Source: Thiothrix eikelboomii
GTDB taxonomy: Bacteria > Pseudomonadota > Gammaproteobacteria > Thiotrichales > Thiotrichaceae
Direction: 5' to 3'
Assembly: GCF_900167255.1 (NCBI RefSeq)
Contig: NZ_FUYB01000005.1
Coordinates: 62,001 to 126,000, forward strand
DNA: 64,000 nucleotides
The notes below the pieces were generated by a model. That model made no database searches. It was given only the letters and a program-made list of their open reading frames with translations, and was not told the DNA's origin. Position 1 is the first letter of the stretch, and every line of letters starts with the position of its first letter. Positions 1 to 8,047 of this stretch are shown piece by piece. Position numbers and translations under genes: made by a program.

Positions 1-1
1 T

Positions 2-337
2 TCGGTCAGCTTAGAAAAAATGACTCCGCAAGCCTTTACCACCGCGATGAAACGCTTGAATGTATTGGATAGTCAGTATCATTGGGAGGTGTCCGAAGTA
101 GATAATATGATCTATTTCACAGGGCCAGAGCGATTTGTGAGTTCAGTCTTAGACATGGCAAAAATGATGGATAACCAAAAGCTTGAGCGCCCACAAGTGT
201 ATAAATGGATAGATGCGAAGGGACAAGTAAATTATAGCAATGAGCGCCCTACATCGACCAATGCTGAAGTGAACAAGGACGTGGCTACTAAAGAGCGTTT
301 CCCCGGTTTTGATGTGGTGGATGTCATTAATCGCTAA
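2..337 (+). CDS. Partial protein: T3SS secretin N-domain-like segment plus DUF4124-like tail
   Basis: The frame is open from base 2, so the N-terminus lies outside the window; the first Met visible is at base 20. The segment with the pattern YHWEV..., IYFTGPERFV and VLDMAKMMD resembles the small periplasmic ring domain that precedes the barrel in type III secretins (SctC/YscC). It is followed by a short DUF4124-like stretch (YKWIDAKGQVNYSNERP) and a stop. No beta-barrel secretin domain follows, and sctD begins 72 bp downstream. The position matches yscC in the Yersinia order, which supports an SctC relationship. It may be a split or truncated secretin or a separate secretin-like accessory protein. 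The resemblance was judged by eye. Confidence 0.45.
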   Translation, partial: SVSLEKMTPQAFTTAMKRLNVLDSQYHWEVSEVDNMIYFTGPERFVSSVLDMAKMMDNQKLERPQVYKWIDAKGQVNYSNERPTSTNAEVNKDVATKERFPGFDVVDVINR

Positions 338-409
338 GTTTTTGTGTTGAGTTGTGCTTGTGAAATCATTAGCTCACCACTTTACCTATAAAAAAGAGCC
401 TCAAACAAT

Positions 410-1759
410 ATGAGCATGCAGCACACCCCTTATCTATTGAAAGTGCTTAGTGGCAGCAATGCTGGTGCTTTAGTTCGCTTAAAGGTTGCTGAAGTTGTTA
501 TCGGCAAATCCATGTCTAGCGATATTATCTTGCATGATGAAAATATCGCTGATCTGCACCTTAAGTTAAAAGTCGATGAGGAAAATATCAGTTTAGAAGC
601 ACTTGCTAAGCCTGTGCTGATTGATAATAAAGAAGTTGATTTAGGAATACATCCACTGAAGCCCTATCAAGTGGTGAGTTTAGGCAGTATCGACTTTTTT
701 ATCGCTGATGTGCGCAAACCCGGCCGACGTGGACATGAAACCAAGTTAAACGAACCCTTAGTTCCGCCGATAGTAAAAGCAACAGCTAAGCCTGCTGAGG
801 CAATCAAACTAGCAGGTGCTTCGACTCTAGGTTCAGCACCGATGCGGGTTAAACCGAAATCTAAAGCCTTGGGTTGGACTTTATTAGCCTTAGGTTTAGG
901 TCTATTGTTATTGGCTAACTTATTATTTTTTAGGCCATATATTAGTGGTATTGCAGAGAAAGTTGGTTTAAGCGAGTCTGCTGAGCAGCGCGCTGAAGAC
1001 TTAGTGAAAAAATTGCAGCCGACTAATCTCAGTGTGATTCGTGACCCAGATGGTCGTATTGCTATCACTGGTTATGTTCAAACTCGCGATGATAAGCGTG
1101 AATTGATGAATCAGGCTTTATTAGCGGGGAATGGGATCAATTATCGGGTATGGGTACGTGAAGACTTGGTTGCCAATGCTACCCAAGTGGCGCGTGCTTT
1201 AGGCCAATTAGATTTATCATTTAGCAACCTAGAGGAAGGTAAGCTCGCTGCGCATGGTTATGTGAGTGATGAAGCGGATTGGGCGCAAATCAAAGCCAAT
1301 ATCATGTCCGATGTCAGTGGTATTCAATCTATTGATGATCGTTCTGTCCAAACCCTAATCAAACGTAAAGAAGCTTTGGTACAGTTTATCGAGAAAAAAG
1401 GCCTGTCTAGCCGTGTTAAGGTTACTATCGAGAACGCACGTATTAAAGTTGACGGCGAGTTGACCCAAAACGAACTAAAGCGCTGGGTTGCTCTGTATGA
1501 TGAATTTATTCAAACCAATGGAGTTGGCCCGACTATCGTTGAGAATTTATATAACGTTCGTGATCGCCTCAAGCTAGTGATTAGGAGCGTGAGTGTAGGG
1601 GAAACACCGTTTCTAGTTTCAAAAGACGGCAAGAAGTACATGGAGGGCTCGAATCTGGGAAATGATTATTTTATTAAAAAGATTACTCCAGATCATGTGC
1701 TCCTTTCAAATAATGGTATCGAAATACCAATGTATTATGGTGTAGAGGATAAACAATGA
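410..1759 (+). CDS. sctD: Type III secretion inner-membrane ring protein SctD (YscD/PrgH family)
   Basis: SctD forms the outer of the two inner-membrane rings of the injectisome basal body. The 449-residue protein has an FHA-like cytoplasmic N-terminus (about residues 8-100, with VLSGSNAGA and the IGKSMSSDIIL strand), a basic/Pro-rich linker, one transmembrane helix at about 154-174 and a long periplasmic part made of BON/ring-building modules (for example ITGYVQTRDDKREL and AHGYVSDEADW). This is the family's usual topology and length. The stop overlaps the next gene's start by 4 bp (ATGA), so translation is probably coupled. It is first in an sctD-E-F-G-I-J series. Confidence 0.88.
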   Translation: MSMQHTPYLLKVLSGSNAGALVRLKVAEVVIGKSMSSDIILHDENIADLHLKLKVDEENISLEALAKPVLIDNKEVDLGIHPLKPYQVVSLGSIDFFIADVRKPGRRGHETKLNEPLVPPIVKATAKPAEAIKLAGASTLGSAPMRVKPKSKALGWTLLALGLGLLLLANLLFFRPYISGIAEKVGLSESAEQRAEDLVKKLQPTNLSVIRDPDGRIAITGYVQTRDDKRELMNQALLAGNGINYRVWVREDLVANATQVARALGQLDLSFSNLEEGKLAAHGYVSDEADWAQIKANIMSDVSGIQSIDDRSVQTLIKRKEALVQFIEKKGLSSRVKVTIENARIKVDGELTQNELKRWVALYDEFIQTNGVGPTIVENLYNVRDRLKLVIRSVSVGETPFLVSKDGKKYMEGSNLGNDYFIKKITPDHVLLSNNGIEIPMYYGVEDKQ

Positions 1760-1965
1760 TTTTACAAATAGAGCAAAACCTCAAAAATGATATTTCCGGT
1801 ATTTACAAGAATGAAATTCTTGAGAAATTTAGTCAGGTAGCGTCAGAAGTTCGGTTTGAGTTAAATCAGGGGGTAGAGCCAGCAGAATATGAAAAGTTAA
1901 ATAAATTTCTGCAAGCTCTAGAAGCGGGTTCGGAGGTAGTGGAACAGGTCTGGTCCCAAAAATAA
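1756..1965 (+). CDS. sctE: Small T3SS protein, probable SctE/YscE-type needle co-chaperone
   Basis: This is a 69-residue acidic, almost wholly helical protein with no signal peptide or membrane segment. In Yersinia-type systems YscE pairs with YscG to hold the needle subunit YscF as a monomer in the cytoplasm. The sequence is too short for confident family assignment by eye, so the name rests on size, helical character and position: it lies between sctD and the needle gene and starts inside the sctD stop codon (ATGA overlap). The SctG-type partner is encoded 0.4 kb downstream, as the co-chaperone model expects. A different small T3SS accessory protein is the alternative. Confidence 0.6.
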   Translation: MILQIEQNLKNDISGIYKNEILEKFSQVASEVRFELNQGVEPAEYEKLNKFLQALEAGSEVVEQVWSQK

Positions 1966-2073
1966 TGGGAAGTGACTTGGCATGGAGCGCAATGCCTCTC
2001 AGTTTATAATTCCCTGCGTTTGATGTAGAAGTCATCGGGAATGTTATAATTTTTAATTAGGAGTTAATTCATA

Positions 2074-2277
2074 ATGGCAACAATTGATACTAGTTCATTT
2101 ACAGATGCTATTAGTAAAATGCAAGAAACCAACAATGCTATGTTACAGTTTCAAGAGCAATCTGTAGCAGAGAATAGACGGTTTAGTATTGAAAGCACTA
2201 CACTTGAACATGAAGCCTCTGTTACTGAAAGAATGCAAGGTATCATGCAAACATTAGCTCGAAATTCATCTAGCTAA
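2074..2277 (+). CDS. sctF: Type III secretion needle subunit SctF (YscF family)
   Basis: The 67-residue protein has the needle-subunit layout: a short N-terminal segment, helix 1 (FTDAISKMQETNNAMLQF), a turn, and helix 2 ending near the C-terminus with a hydrophobic/polar heptad pattern. It polymerises to form the external needle. It is a little shorter than YscF or MxiH (over 80 residues), nearer the size of the shortest family members. A good ribosome site (AGGAG) lies 9-10 bases before the ATG. It sits between sctE and sctG, and a strong hairpin terminator follows immediately, which would let this high-copy subunit be made in excess over the downstream genes. Confidence 0.85.
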   Translation: MATIDTSSFTDAISKMQETNNAMLQFQEQSVAENRRFSIESTTLEHEASVTERMQGIMQTLARNSSS

Positions 2278-2295
2278 TAACTAATTAAGTAAGGC

Positions 2296-2328
2296 ATGGC
2301 ACTACATCTGTGATGTAGTGCCATTTTA
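2296..2328 (+). terminator. Rho-independent terminator/attenuator after sctF
   Basis: A perfect 13-bp stem (2296-2308 with 2312-2324) closes a 3-base TGT loop and runs straight into TTTT. The next gene of the operon, sctG, starts only 32 bp further on. It probably reduces read-through from the needle gene into sctG-I-J. Confidence 0.8.
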
Positions 2329-2359
2329 AGAGTAATCTTGCATTAATAAAGAGAAAATA

Positions 2360-2725
2360 ATGAAAGCAACGACTGAAATTCTTCAACTATTATCTGAAGT
2401 AGGGTACATGGCCTGTTTTAAAGGTGATTCAGTACGTTCTCAAGCAATTATGGAGGGTGTTGATGCCATTGCTAGAGAGCAGTCATCTATTAAAATGGGG
2501 GTAGCGGTAGCAAAAATGTATGCGGGCGATATGGATGGTGCTATTTCTATTTTCCGTGATCAGGTTTTAGCAAAAGAGCCTGACCACATGAGTGCTAAGT
2601 GTTTCTTAGGGATTGCCTTAAATCTTTCGGGTGAAGCGGATGAAGCACGTACCTTGTTTGAAGAAGTATCGTTGCGTGGTAACTCAGACGAAAAAGGCAT
2701 AGCTGATTTTTATTTGTCTAAGTAG
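2360..2725 (+). CDS. sctG: SctG/YscG-type TPR chaperone of the T3SS needle
   Basis: The 121-residue soluble protein is built of TPR-like helix pairs (for example AVAKMYAGDMDGAISIFRD and CFLGIALNLSGEADEAR, each with the G/A-x-x-x-x-A spacing). YscG/PscG proteins are TPR folds of about 115 residues that cradle the C-terminal helix of the needle subunit together with SctE and stop it polymerising in the cytoplasm. Size, fold and location directly behind sctF agree. No signal peptide or membrane helix is seen. Transcription must pass, or restart after, the hairpin at 2296-2324. Confidence 0.75.
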   Translation: MKATTEILQLLSEVGYMACFKGDSVRSQAIMEGVDAIAREQSSIKMGVAVAKMYAGDMDGAISIFRDQVLAKEPDHMSAKCFLGIALNLSGEADEARTLFEEVSLRGNSDEKGIADFYLSK

Positions 2726-2745
2726 TTAAAAACTAGGATATTGCC

Positions 2746-3318
2746 ATGGTAGATCCAAGCTTATTGGGTATTCAATTACCCACTCCTAATACTCAGGTCA
2801 CTCCACAACCTTTGCCTAGCCCTGAGGCTGCAGATTCGACACGCTTTCAGGATCTCTTAACGAATATTGGTGGTCAAGGGGGGCAGATAGACTCTCCTTC
2901 TTTGCGTGATCAGCCCGTTTTGCAAAAAATTAATCCTACTCAAACTGAGAATACTTCAGGTTTTACGGATGCTTTTGTTGAGCGCGTGACGGGCATGGAT
3001 AAGTCCTATCATTCAATTATGGATCAGCTGAAAAATCGCCCACAGCTTGGGTCTTATATGGATGAATTGAAGAGTAGTCATAGTGGCAATTTACGGACTT
3101 ATCCGAGTGTTTCTGGTAGTGCGGATAGTCAAGTTACACAGCTAAAAGACATGATGGATAGCATGCGTAACGGTAATATGGCAATGCTAAATTATGAGCG
3201 TGATGTGAATACTTGGGCGATGAATTTTCAGATGTGGTCTTCTGGAGTTGAATTAGCCTCCTCTATCGTGTCGCAACTCTCAAGAGGGTTCCAAACACTC
3301 TTTAGAGCCAGTGGCTAA
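2746..3318 (+). CDS. sctI: Type III secretion inner rod protein SctI (YscI family)
   Basis: SctI forms the short inner rod/adaptor at the base of the needle and is itself secreted. The C-terminal 60-70 residues carry the conserved part of the family: an amphipathic helix with MMDSMRNGNMAMLNYERDVN, then a hydrophobic terminal segment (LASSIVSQLSRGFQTLFRAS). The first 80 residues are Pro/Gln/Ser-rich and look disordered, as expected of an export signal region. At 190 residues it is longer than YscI (about 115), and the extra length is all N-terminal. No YscH counterpart lies between sctG and this gene. Confidence 0.78.
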   Translation: MVDPSLLGIQLPTPNTQVTPQPLPSPEAADSTRFQDLLTNIGGQGGQIDSPSLRDQPVLQKINPTQTENTSGFTDAFVERVTGMDKSYHSIMDQLKNRPQLGSYMDELKSSHSGNLRTYPSVSGSADSQVTQLKDMMDSMRNGNMAMLNYERDVNTWAMNFQMWSSGVELASSIVSQLSRGFQTLFRASG

Positions 3319-3340
3319 TTATTAATTTAAGAAGGTTGCA

Positions 3341-3946
3341 ATGAAAATAAATACAATAAAAGGCATTCCAGCAATTTTTCTGTTTACACTCCTCGCTTTA
3401 TCTGGGTGTAAGACGGATTTATATAGTGGCTTAGCGGAGCAGGACGCCAATAATATGTTGGCGATTATGTTAAACCAAGGTATTTCAGCTGAGAAAATTG
3501 TTGATAAAAAAACCAATACTTATACGCTTAGTGTAGATAAGTCGAGTATTCCGGTCGCAGTGAGATTATTACAGGAGCACGGTTATCCTAAAGAGAAAGT
3601 GTTTTCAGTCAATGAAATGTTTCAGAAAGATGGCCTAATTTCCTCTCCCACCGAAGAGCGGGCGCGCTTTATTTTTGCTTTATCACAAAGTGTACAAGAA
3701 ACCTTAACTCAAATTGATGGGGTATTAGTAGCTCGAGTGCATGTAGTCTTGCCAGAAACAAGTGCTTCAGGGCAACAAGTCAAGCCTTCCTCAGCCTCAG
3801 TATTTATTAAGTATCATCCGGCTTATGATTTAGAAAGTATGAAGTCTGAAATTAAGCTGATTGTAGAAAAAAGTATTGAGGGTTTAACTTATGATAAAGT
3901 TTCAGTAGTTATGGTACCTGCACAGTTGAATAAAATTGAAAAATAA
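3341..3946 (+). CDS. sctJ: Type III secretion inner-ring lipoprotein SctJ (YscJ/PrgK), short form
   Basis: SctJ forms the inner ring of the basal body at the outer face of the inner membrane. A lipoprotein signal is clear (hydrophobic run, then LALSGC with Cys at residue 22), followed by DLYSGLAEQDANNMLAIML and the two ring-building modules typical of YscJ, with VHVVLPE, ASVFIKYHP and KVSVVMVPA. The family normally has a further 30-40 residues containing a C-terminal transmembrane helix; here the protein stops at residue 201, right after the second module. Either this lineage relies on the lipid anchor alone or the gene has lost its end. sctK and sctL do not follow. Confidence 0.85.
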   Translation: MKINTIKGIPAIFLFTLLALSGCKTDLYSGLAEQDANNMLAIMLNQGISAEKIVDKKTNTYTLSVDKSSIPVAVRLLQEHGYPKEKVFSVNEMFQKDGLISSPTEERARFIFALSQSVQETLTQIDGVLVARVHVVLPETSASGQQVKPSSASVFIKYHPAYDLESMKSEIKLIVEKSIEGLTYDKVSVVMVPAQLNKIEK

Positions 3947-3964
3947 GCTAGTTAAAGATTGAAT

Positions 3965-4411
3965 ATGATTCGACCTTATCAGAAAAAAGACTTGGCTACC
4001 CTAGCTGAAATATATCGTTTAGCTAGACCTTATGAGTTTAGCTTTGAACCTTATCAGTTTGAGTTCAAAAGTTTATTAGATGAAACCGATAATTTAAAGC
4101 GGTTTTTTCAATCTAATATTCTAGTCGTGGAAGAACAAGGTCAAATCAAAGGTTTTGGTGGCTATGTACATGATTACATTGCTTGGCTTTATGTTGATCC
4201 AAGATTTCATCGGCAGAAACTAGGTCAACGCTTATTAAAATATATGCTGGAAAAATTAAAGCACAAAAAATTACTGCGCATTTCTATTGTTAAATCTAAT
4301 CTTGCTGCCCGTGCTTGCTATGAGTCTTTAGGCTTTCGTGAGCAGGAAACTTTTTATGTTAGTTTTCAAGGTCAAGCTTTAGAAGGTTTAAGGATGACGC
4401 GCAAGCTTTAA
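3965..4411 (+). CDS. GNAT-family N-acetyltransferase
   Basis: This is a predicted acetyl-CoA-dependent acetyltransferase of the RimI-like GNAT fold. The start MIRPYQKKDLATLAEIY is the classic first strand and helix. The acetyl-CoA-binding motif A is LYVDPRFHRQKLGQRLL (Q-x-x-G-x-R/K form) and motif B is SNLAARACYESLGF. Substrate cannot be inferred. I chose the ATG at 3965; an in-frame TTG lies 6 bp upstream. It follows sctJ by only 18 bp on the same strand but has no known T3SS role, so it marks the end of the secretion genes here. Its 3' end overlaps the convergent acyltransferase gene by 24 bp. Confidence 0.85.
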   Translation: MIRPYQKKDLATLAEIYRLARPYEFSFEPYQFEFKSLLDETDNLKRFFQSNILVVEEQGQIKGFGGYVHDYIAWLYVDPRFHRQKLGQRLLKYMLEKLKHKKLLRISIVKSNLAARACYESLGFREQETFYVSFQGQALEGLRMTRKL

Positions 4412-5341
4412 ATAAGGGTTTTGTCCCTTAATAGGGCGAGTTCTAAATAATTTTAAGAGCCACATATATTGTATCGGATGTTGTCGAACCAAGGCCTCAA
4501 AACGAGCATTCATATTAGCCGCATCTTCTTGTGGATCTAAAGCACCGAAATCATCTAAAGCGGGTTCGATCTTGATTTGATACTGGCCGGTTTGTTCGTC
4601 GAAAAATGCCATAATTGGAAAAGCACAGGCACGCCCTAGCTTAGCAATGCGCGCTGGTGTGGTTAATGTGGATTTTTCGGTACCAAAAAAAGGTACAAAG
4701 ACAGAGTTTTTTTCACCGTGGTCTTGATCAGGTAAGAAGAATAATAGCTTACCCGGCTCTAAAGAGCGTACCAATTTAATCATCCCTTCTTCACGTGAAA
4801 CTACAAACTGAACATCTCGCAGGCGACTGCGCATAATGAGCCAGTTAAACACGGGGTTTTTAAAGGGTTTGTAAGAGCCATAGGCTTTGAATTGCTCACC
4901 AATCGCAACAGGTGCAAACTCTAGCCAGACACTATGCCCTAGGAGTAGGATAATATTTTGCTGTTGTGCAATGGCTTGCTCTAAGTGCTCAGCACCGAAG
5001 AGTTGGATTCTTTGATAGAGCCAAGTGCGAGAGCGAAAAAATAATAAACTGTAGTCGAGTAAAGCCGCTGCGTATTCTTGCAAATGCTGCTGCGTAAATT
5101 GCTCGCGTTCAGCCACTGAGAGTTTAGGAAAAGCAAATTCAAGATTGATTAAAATAATTTGGCGGCGTTTAGTATTATATTTATAAATCACGCTACCTAT
5201 CCGTTTAGCTAACCAGCGCCTAGCTTGCCAAGGCAACAACGCAAATAAACTTAAACCACCCACCGCCCACCAACTCGGCCAGTAGCGGGGGTGGAGTAAA
5301 TGGGAGGGGAGTTGACTCGAATTAGGCACAGGCTGACTCAA
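4388..5341 (-). CDS. Lipid A biosynthesis acyltransferase family (LpxL/HtrB-like)
   Basis: LpxL-family enzymes transfer a secondary acyl chain to the lipid A precursor at the inner membrane. The N-terminal hydrophobic anchor (about residues 24-38), the NLEFAFP motif, the catalytic HX4E box (His136...Glu141 in GHSVWLEF) and the FLPDQD segment with Asp-Gln are all present. Length (317) is normal. The start appears to be a TTG that overlaps the upstream gene's TGA stop, suggesting translational coupling; a GTG four codons in is the alternative. Whether it is LpxL-, LpxM- or ornithine-lipid-type cannot be decided by eye. Confidence 0.85.
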   Translation of the reverse strand: MSQPVPNSSQLPSHLLHPRYWPSWWAVGGLSLFALLPWQARRWLAKRIGSVIYKYNTKRRQIILINLEFAFPKLSVAEREQFTQQHLQEYAAALLDYSLLFFRSRTWLYQRIQLFGAEHLEQAIAQQQNIILLLGHSVWLEFAPVAIGEQFKAYGSYKPFKNPVFNWLIMRSRLRDVQFVVSREEGMIKLVRSLEPGKLLFFLPDQDHGEKNSVFVPFFGTEKSTLTTPARIAKLGRACAFPIMAFFDEQTGQYQIKIEPALDDFGALDPQEDAANMNARFEALVRQHPIQYMWLLKLFRTRPIKGQNPYLKLARHP

Positions 5342-6102
5342 AATGCAGCTGTGTTAAGACGCGCACAATTGACTTGATCCGTTTGCATCCGGGTTTCAAA
5401 CCAAGCAGCCGCTTGTGCAACCGCAGCCCGTTTACCTTTTAAGCCAAAGTCGATCTGAAAGCGGTTTTCTGTACTCGGTAAACTCGATAGGCGTACTTCA
5501 GGGAAGGTTTGTAATAACTCCTCCATCATCGGAATGAGTTCGCTTTCAGGCGCATTTTCTAGCATCCAGCGCTGGTCAATCGCGGGTTCGGTATCATGAA
5601 ACTGTCGATAATGAGTATCTAATACCCATTCAATCATTGGCCATGCCATATTGGGAAAACCGGGAACGAAGTGGTGATTTAAGACTTTGAAACCTGCAAT
5701 CTGATTGATTGGATTAGGAATTAAGCTTGCACCATCCGGTAAATCAGCCATGCGAATCCGATTGGGATAAGCACTTTCCCCAAAGCGGCGCTCAAGAATG
5801 GCTTGGAGTTGAGGGTGGCGAATTAAACGCCGTCCGAAGGCCGCCGCTGCGCATTGTCGAGTTAAATCATCTGGCGTTGCCCCAATCCCTCCAAAGCTAA
5901 AAATGATTTCTGGCATTTGTATGGTTTCATTTAAAGTTTTGATCAGTAAGGGATACTCATCGCCCACCATCCTTACCCAAGCTAAGGGTAGGCCTCTGAC
6001 TTGTAGTAGGGTCAAGACGGCTGCTAAATGCCGATCTTGGCGCGAACCGTTTAATAATTCATCTCCAATGAGTATCAAGCCCACTTTGCCATTGCATTTC
6101 AT
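5338..6102 (-). CDS. CinA-like molybdopterin-binding-domain protein (MoaB/Mog fold)
   Basis: The 254-residue protein consists of the N-terminal half of CinA: a MoaB/Mog fold with the phosphate/substrate loops GDELLNGSRQDRH and FGGIGATPDDLT. The C-terminal amidase/deamidase domain of full CinA is absent, as in the short stand-alone proteins annotated competence/damage-inducible protein A. The start is fixed by the overlap with hemH: the ATG at 6102 shares ATGA with the hemH stop, and a longer frame upstream would lie entirely inside hemH. Function is probably pyrophosphatase-like nucleotide clean-up by analogy with CinA, but this is inference. Confidence 0.75.
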   Translation of the reverse strand: MKCNGKVGLILIGDELLNGSRQDRHLAAVLTLLQVRGLPLAWVRMVGDEYPLLIKTLNETIQMPEIIFSFGGIGATPDDLTRQCAAAAFGRRLIRHPQLQAILERRFGESAYPNRIRMADLPDGASLIPNPINQIAGFKVLNHHFVPGFPNMAWPMIEWVLDTHYRQFHDTEPAIDQRWMLENAPESELIPMMEELLQTFPEVRLSSLPSTENRFQIDFGLKGKRAAVAQAAAWFETRMQTDQVNCARLNTAAF

Positions 6103-7211
6103 TGTTTTGCCCCTTGGTCTTGTGCGCGTTTTTGGGTTAATTCTGCCTGCTTTTGCAGCATCTGACCATTCCAATCTGACGAAGTTTCCGCCCAGCCTTG
6201 AGTATGTTGTTGAATCAAATCACAAAGCATTTGGATATGGCGATAATTCGTATTTAAAGCAGGGACATATTGATAAGCTTGCCCGCCAGCTTTGAGGAAA
6301 ATAGCTCTATTTTCGACCTGAATTTCTTCCAAGGTTTCTAGACAGTCAGCTGCAAACCCCGGACAAATGAGGTCGACTGATTTAATACCTTCTTTAGCTA
6401 GGCTGGCCAAGGTTTTATCCGTATAAGGTTGTAGCCATTCGGCCTTGCCAAAGCGGGATTGGAAGGTAACTCGATATTCATTCGAGCGTAAATTCAAATT
6501 TTCTGCCAATAATCGGGCGGTTTTTTGGCATTCACAATAGTAAGGATCGCCCAAGTTTAAATTGCGCTTTGGGATGCCATGAAAGGACATGATTAAGAGT
6601 TCACCGCGTGGATTTTGATTCCAATACTCAAATAAACTCTGGGTTAATGCCTCAATATATCCCGGATGATCATGATAATGACTGATGGTGCGCAATTCAG
6701 GCATCCAGCGCCAGCGTTTTAATTCATTGAAGGTCGCATCAAAGGTGGTCGCGGTGGTAGCAGCACAATATTGCGGATAGAGTGGCAGAATCAGTAAGCG
6801 CCGTACCCCTTCCGCTTTAAGTTTTAATAAGCTGTCACGAATCGACGGATTGCCATAGCGCATCGCCAATTCAAGTTTCACCGGACCTTGGAAGCGACGT
6901 TCTAATTCCTTCTGAATCGCCGCTTGCTGTTGGCGAGAAATAGTTAATAGCGGTGAGCCTTGTTCAGTCCAGATTTGTTGGTACTTCTGGGCACTCACTG
7001 CAGGGCGTTTGGGTAGGATGGCTAAATTGAGAATCGGATACCACAACCAGCGTGGGATTTCGACCACACGGGGATCAGACAGGAATTCATGTAAATAACG
7101 GCGCAATGAGGAAGCATCCGGGGCATCCGGTGTCCCTAAGTTGACTAAGAGTACACCAGTACAGTCAGCCTTACCGTGGAAATAGTCTTGTTCGTTGATA
7201 AATCGGCTCAT
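6099..7211 (-). CDS. hemH: Ferrochelatase
   Basis: HemH inserts ferrous iron into protoporphyrin IX, the last step of protoheme synthesis. The start region GVLLVNLGTPDAP, the YLHEFLSDPRVVE block, the catalytic His in SFHGIP and the conserved CPGFAADCLETLEEI near the C-terminus all identify the family. Length (370) is usual. I chose the ATG at 7211, which has AAGGATG just upstream and gives the canonical N-terminus; in-frame codons further upstream would overlap the divergent phosphatase gene. It is followed by the coupled CinA-like gene and the acyltransferase. Confidence 0.95.
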   Translation of the reverse strand: MSRFINEQDYFHGKADCTGVLLVNLGTPDAPDASSLRRYLHEFLSDPRVVEIPRWLWYPILNLAILPKRPAVSAQKYQQIWTEQGSPLLTISRQQQAAIQKELERRFQGPVKLELAMRYGNPSIRDSLLKLKAEGVRRLLILPLYPQYCAATTATTFDATFNELKRWRWMPELRTISHYHDHPGYIEALTQSLFEYWNQNPRGELLIMSFHGIPKRNLNLGDPYYCECQKTARLLAENLNLRSNEYRVTFQSRFGKAEWLQPYTDKTLASLAKEGIKSVDLICPGFAADCLETLEEIQVENRAIFLKAGGQAYQYVPALNTNYRHIQMLCDLIQQHTQGWAETSSDWNGQMLQKQAELTQKRAQDQGAKQ

Positions 7212-7246
7212 GGTATCATCCTTCTTTTCGACACGAAGGATACACC

Positions 7247-8047
7247 ATGCAGCCTGACCTGCAAGCAATTGCACAAAAGATACGTGAGATAGCGCGTGCT
7301 GAAATTCTTTCACGTTTTGAACGGGTGGGCTATGAGTTCAAAGATGACGGTAGTGTACTCACCGAGGCTGATTTAGCCGCTAATCAAGGTATCACTGATT
7401 ATCTACAAGCCCATTATCCTGAAATACCGCTACTCAGTGAGGAAATGGATGAGGCACAGCAGACCCGTTTACTGCGTGAGTCTTCCGTTTTGTGGTGTTT
7501 AGACCCACTCGACGGTACGAGTAATTTTGCCTCCGGTATTCCATTATTTGCGACCTCCTTGGCTTTATTTCAAGCAGGGCAGGTGGTATTGGCGATTACT
7601 TATGATCCCTTTCGGGATGAGTTATTTACCGCGAGTCGTGGGCAAGGTGCTTATTTAAACGGTAAACCTTTGCGCTGTCGACAAACGGGGTTCAAGTTAA
7701 AGCATGCAGTCGCTCTAGTTGATTTCAAGCGCTTACCAAAATTAATGCAATGGGTATTATTGGAGCATACACCTTATGGCTCACAGCGTAATTTGGGGGC
7801 GAGCACTTTAGAGTGGGCTTGGATGGCCGCCAATCGGGGGCATGTTTATTTGCATGGTGGTATGAAGCTCTGGGATTTAGCAGCGGGCAGTTTAATTTTA
7901 GCCGAAGCCGGTGGATATTCCTCAGGCTTAAACGGTGAACCCGTGAGTTTAGTCAACTTGGCGCATAATTCAGTCGTTGCCTCACCTGATCATGAGCTAT
8001 TTACGCAGTGGCTGGCATTTTTACAGACTTATAATGATCATGTTTAA
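7247..8047 (+). CDS. Inositol-monophosphatase-family phosphatase
   Basis: This is a magnesium-dependent phosphatase of the IMPase/HisN/CysQ superfamily. Three metal-site motifs are visible: LLSEEMDE (about residue 60), DPLDGTSNF and WDLAAGSLILAEAGG. Length is 266. The exact substrate (inositol phosphate, histidinol phosphate or PAP) cannot be assigned by eye. It is divergent from hemH with only 35 bp between the start codons, so the two promoters must overlap. The 3' end overlaps murI by a few bases. Confidence 0.88.
   Translation: MQPDLQAIAQKIREIARAEILSRFERVGYEFKDDGSVLTEADLAANQGITDYLQAHYPEIPLLSEEMDEAQQTRLLRESSVLWCLDPLDGTSNFASGIPLFATSLALFQAGQVVLAITYDPFRDELFTASRGQGAYLNGKPLRCRQTGFKLKHAVALVDFKRLPKLMQWVLLEHTPYGSQRNLGASTLEWAWMAANRGHVYLHGGMKLWDLAAGSLILAEAGGYSSGLNGEPVSLVNLAHNSVVASPDHELFTQWLAFLQTYNDHV

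Noticed and set aside
6103-6174. N-terminal extension of the CinA-like protein
   Set aside because: The extra 24 codons lie inside hemH and have no family similarity; the ATGA overlap gives a natural start at 6102.
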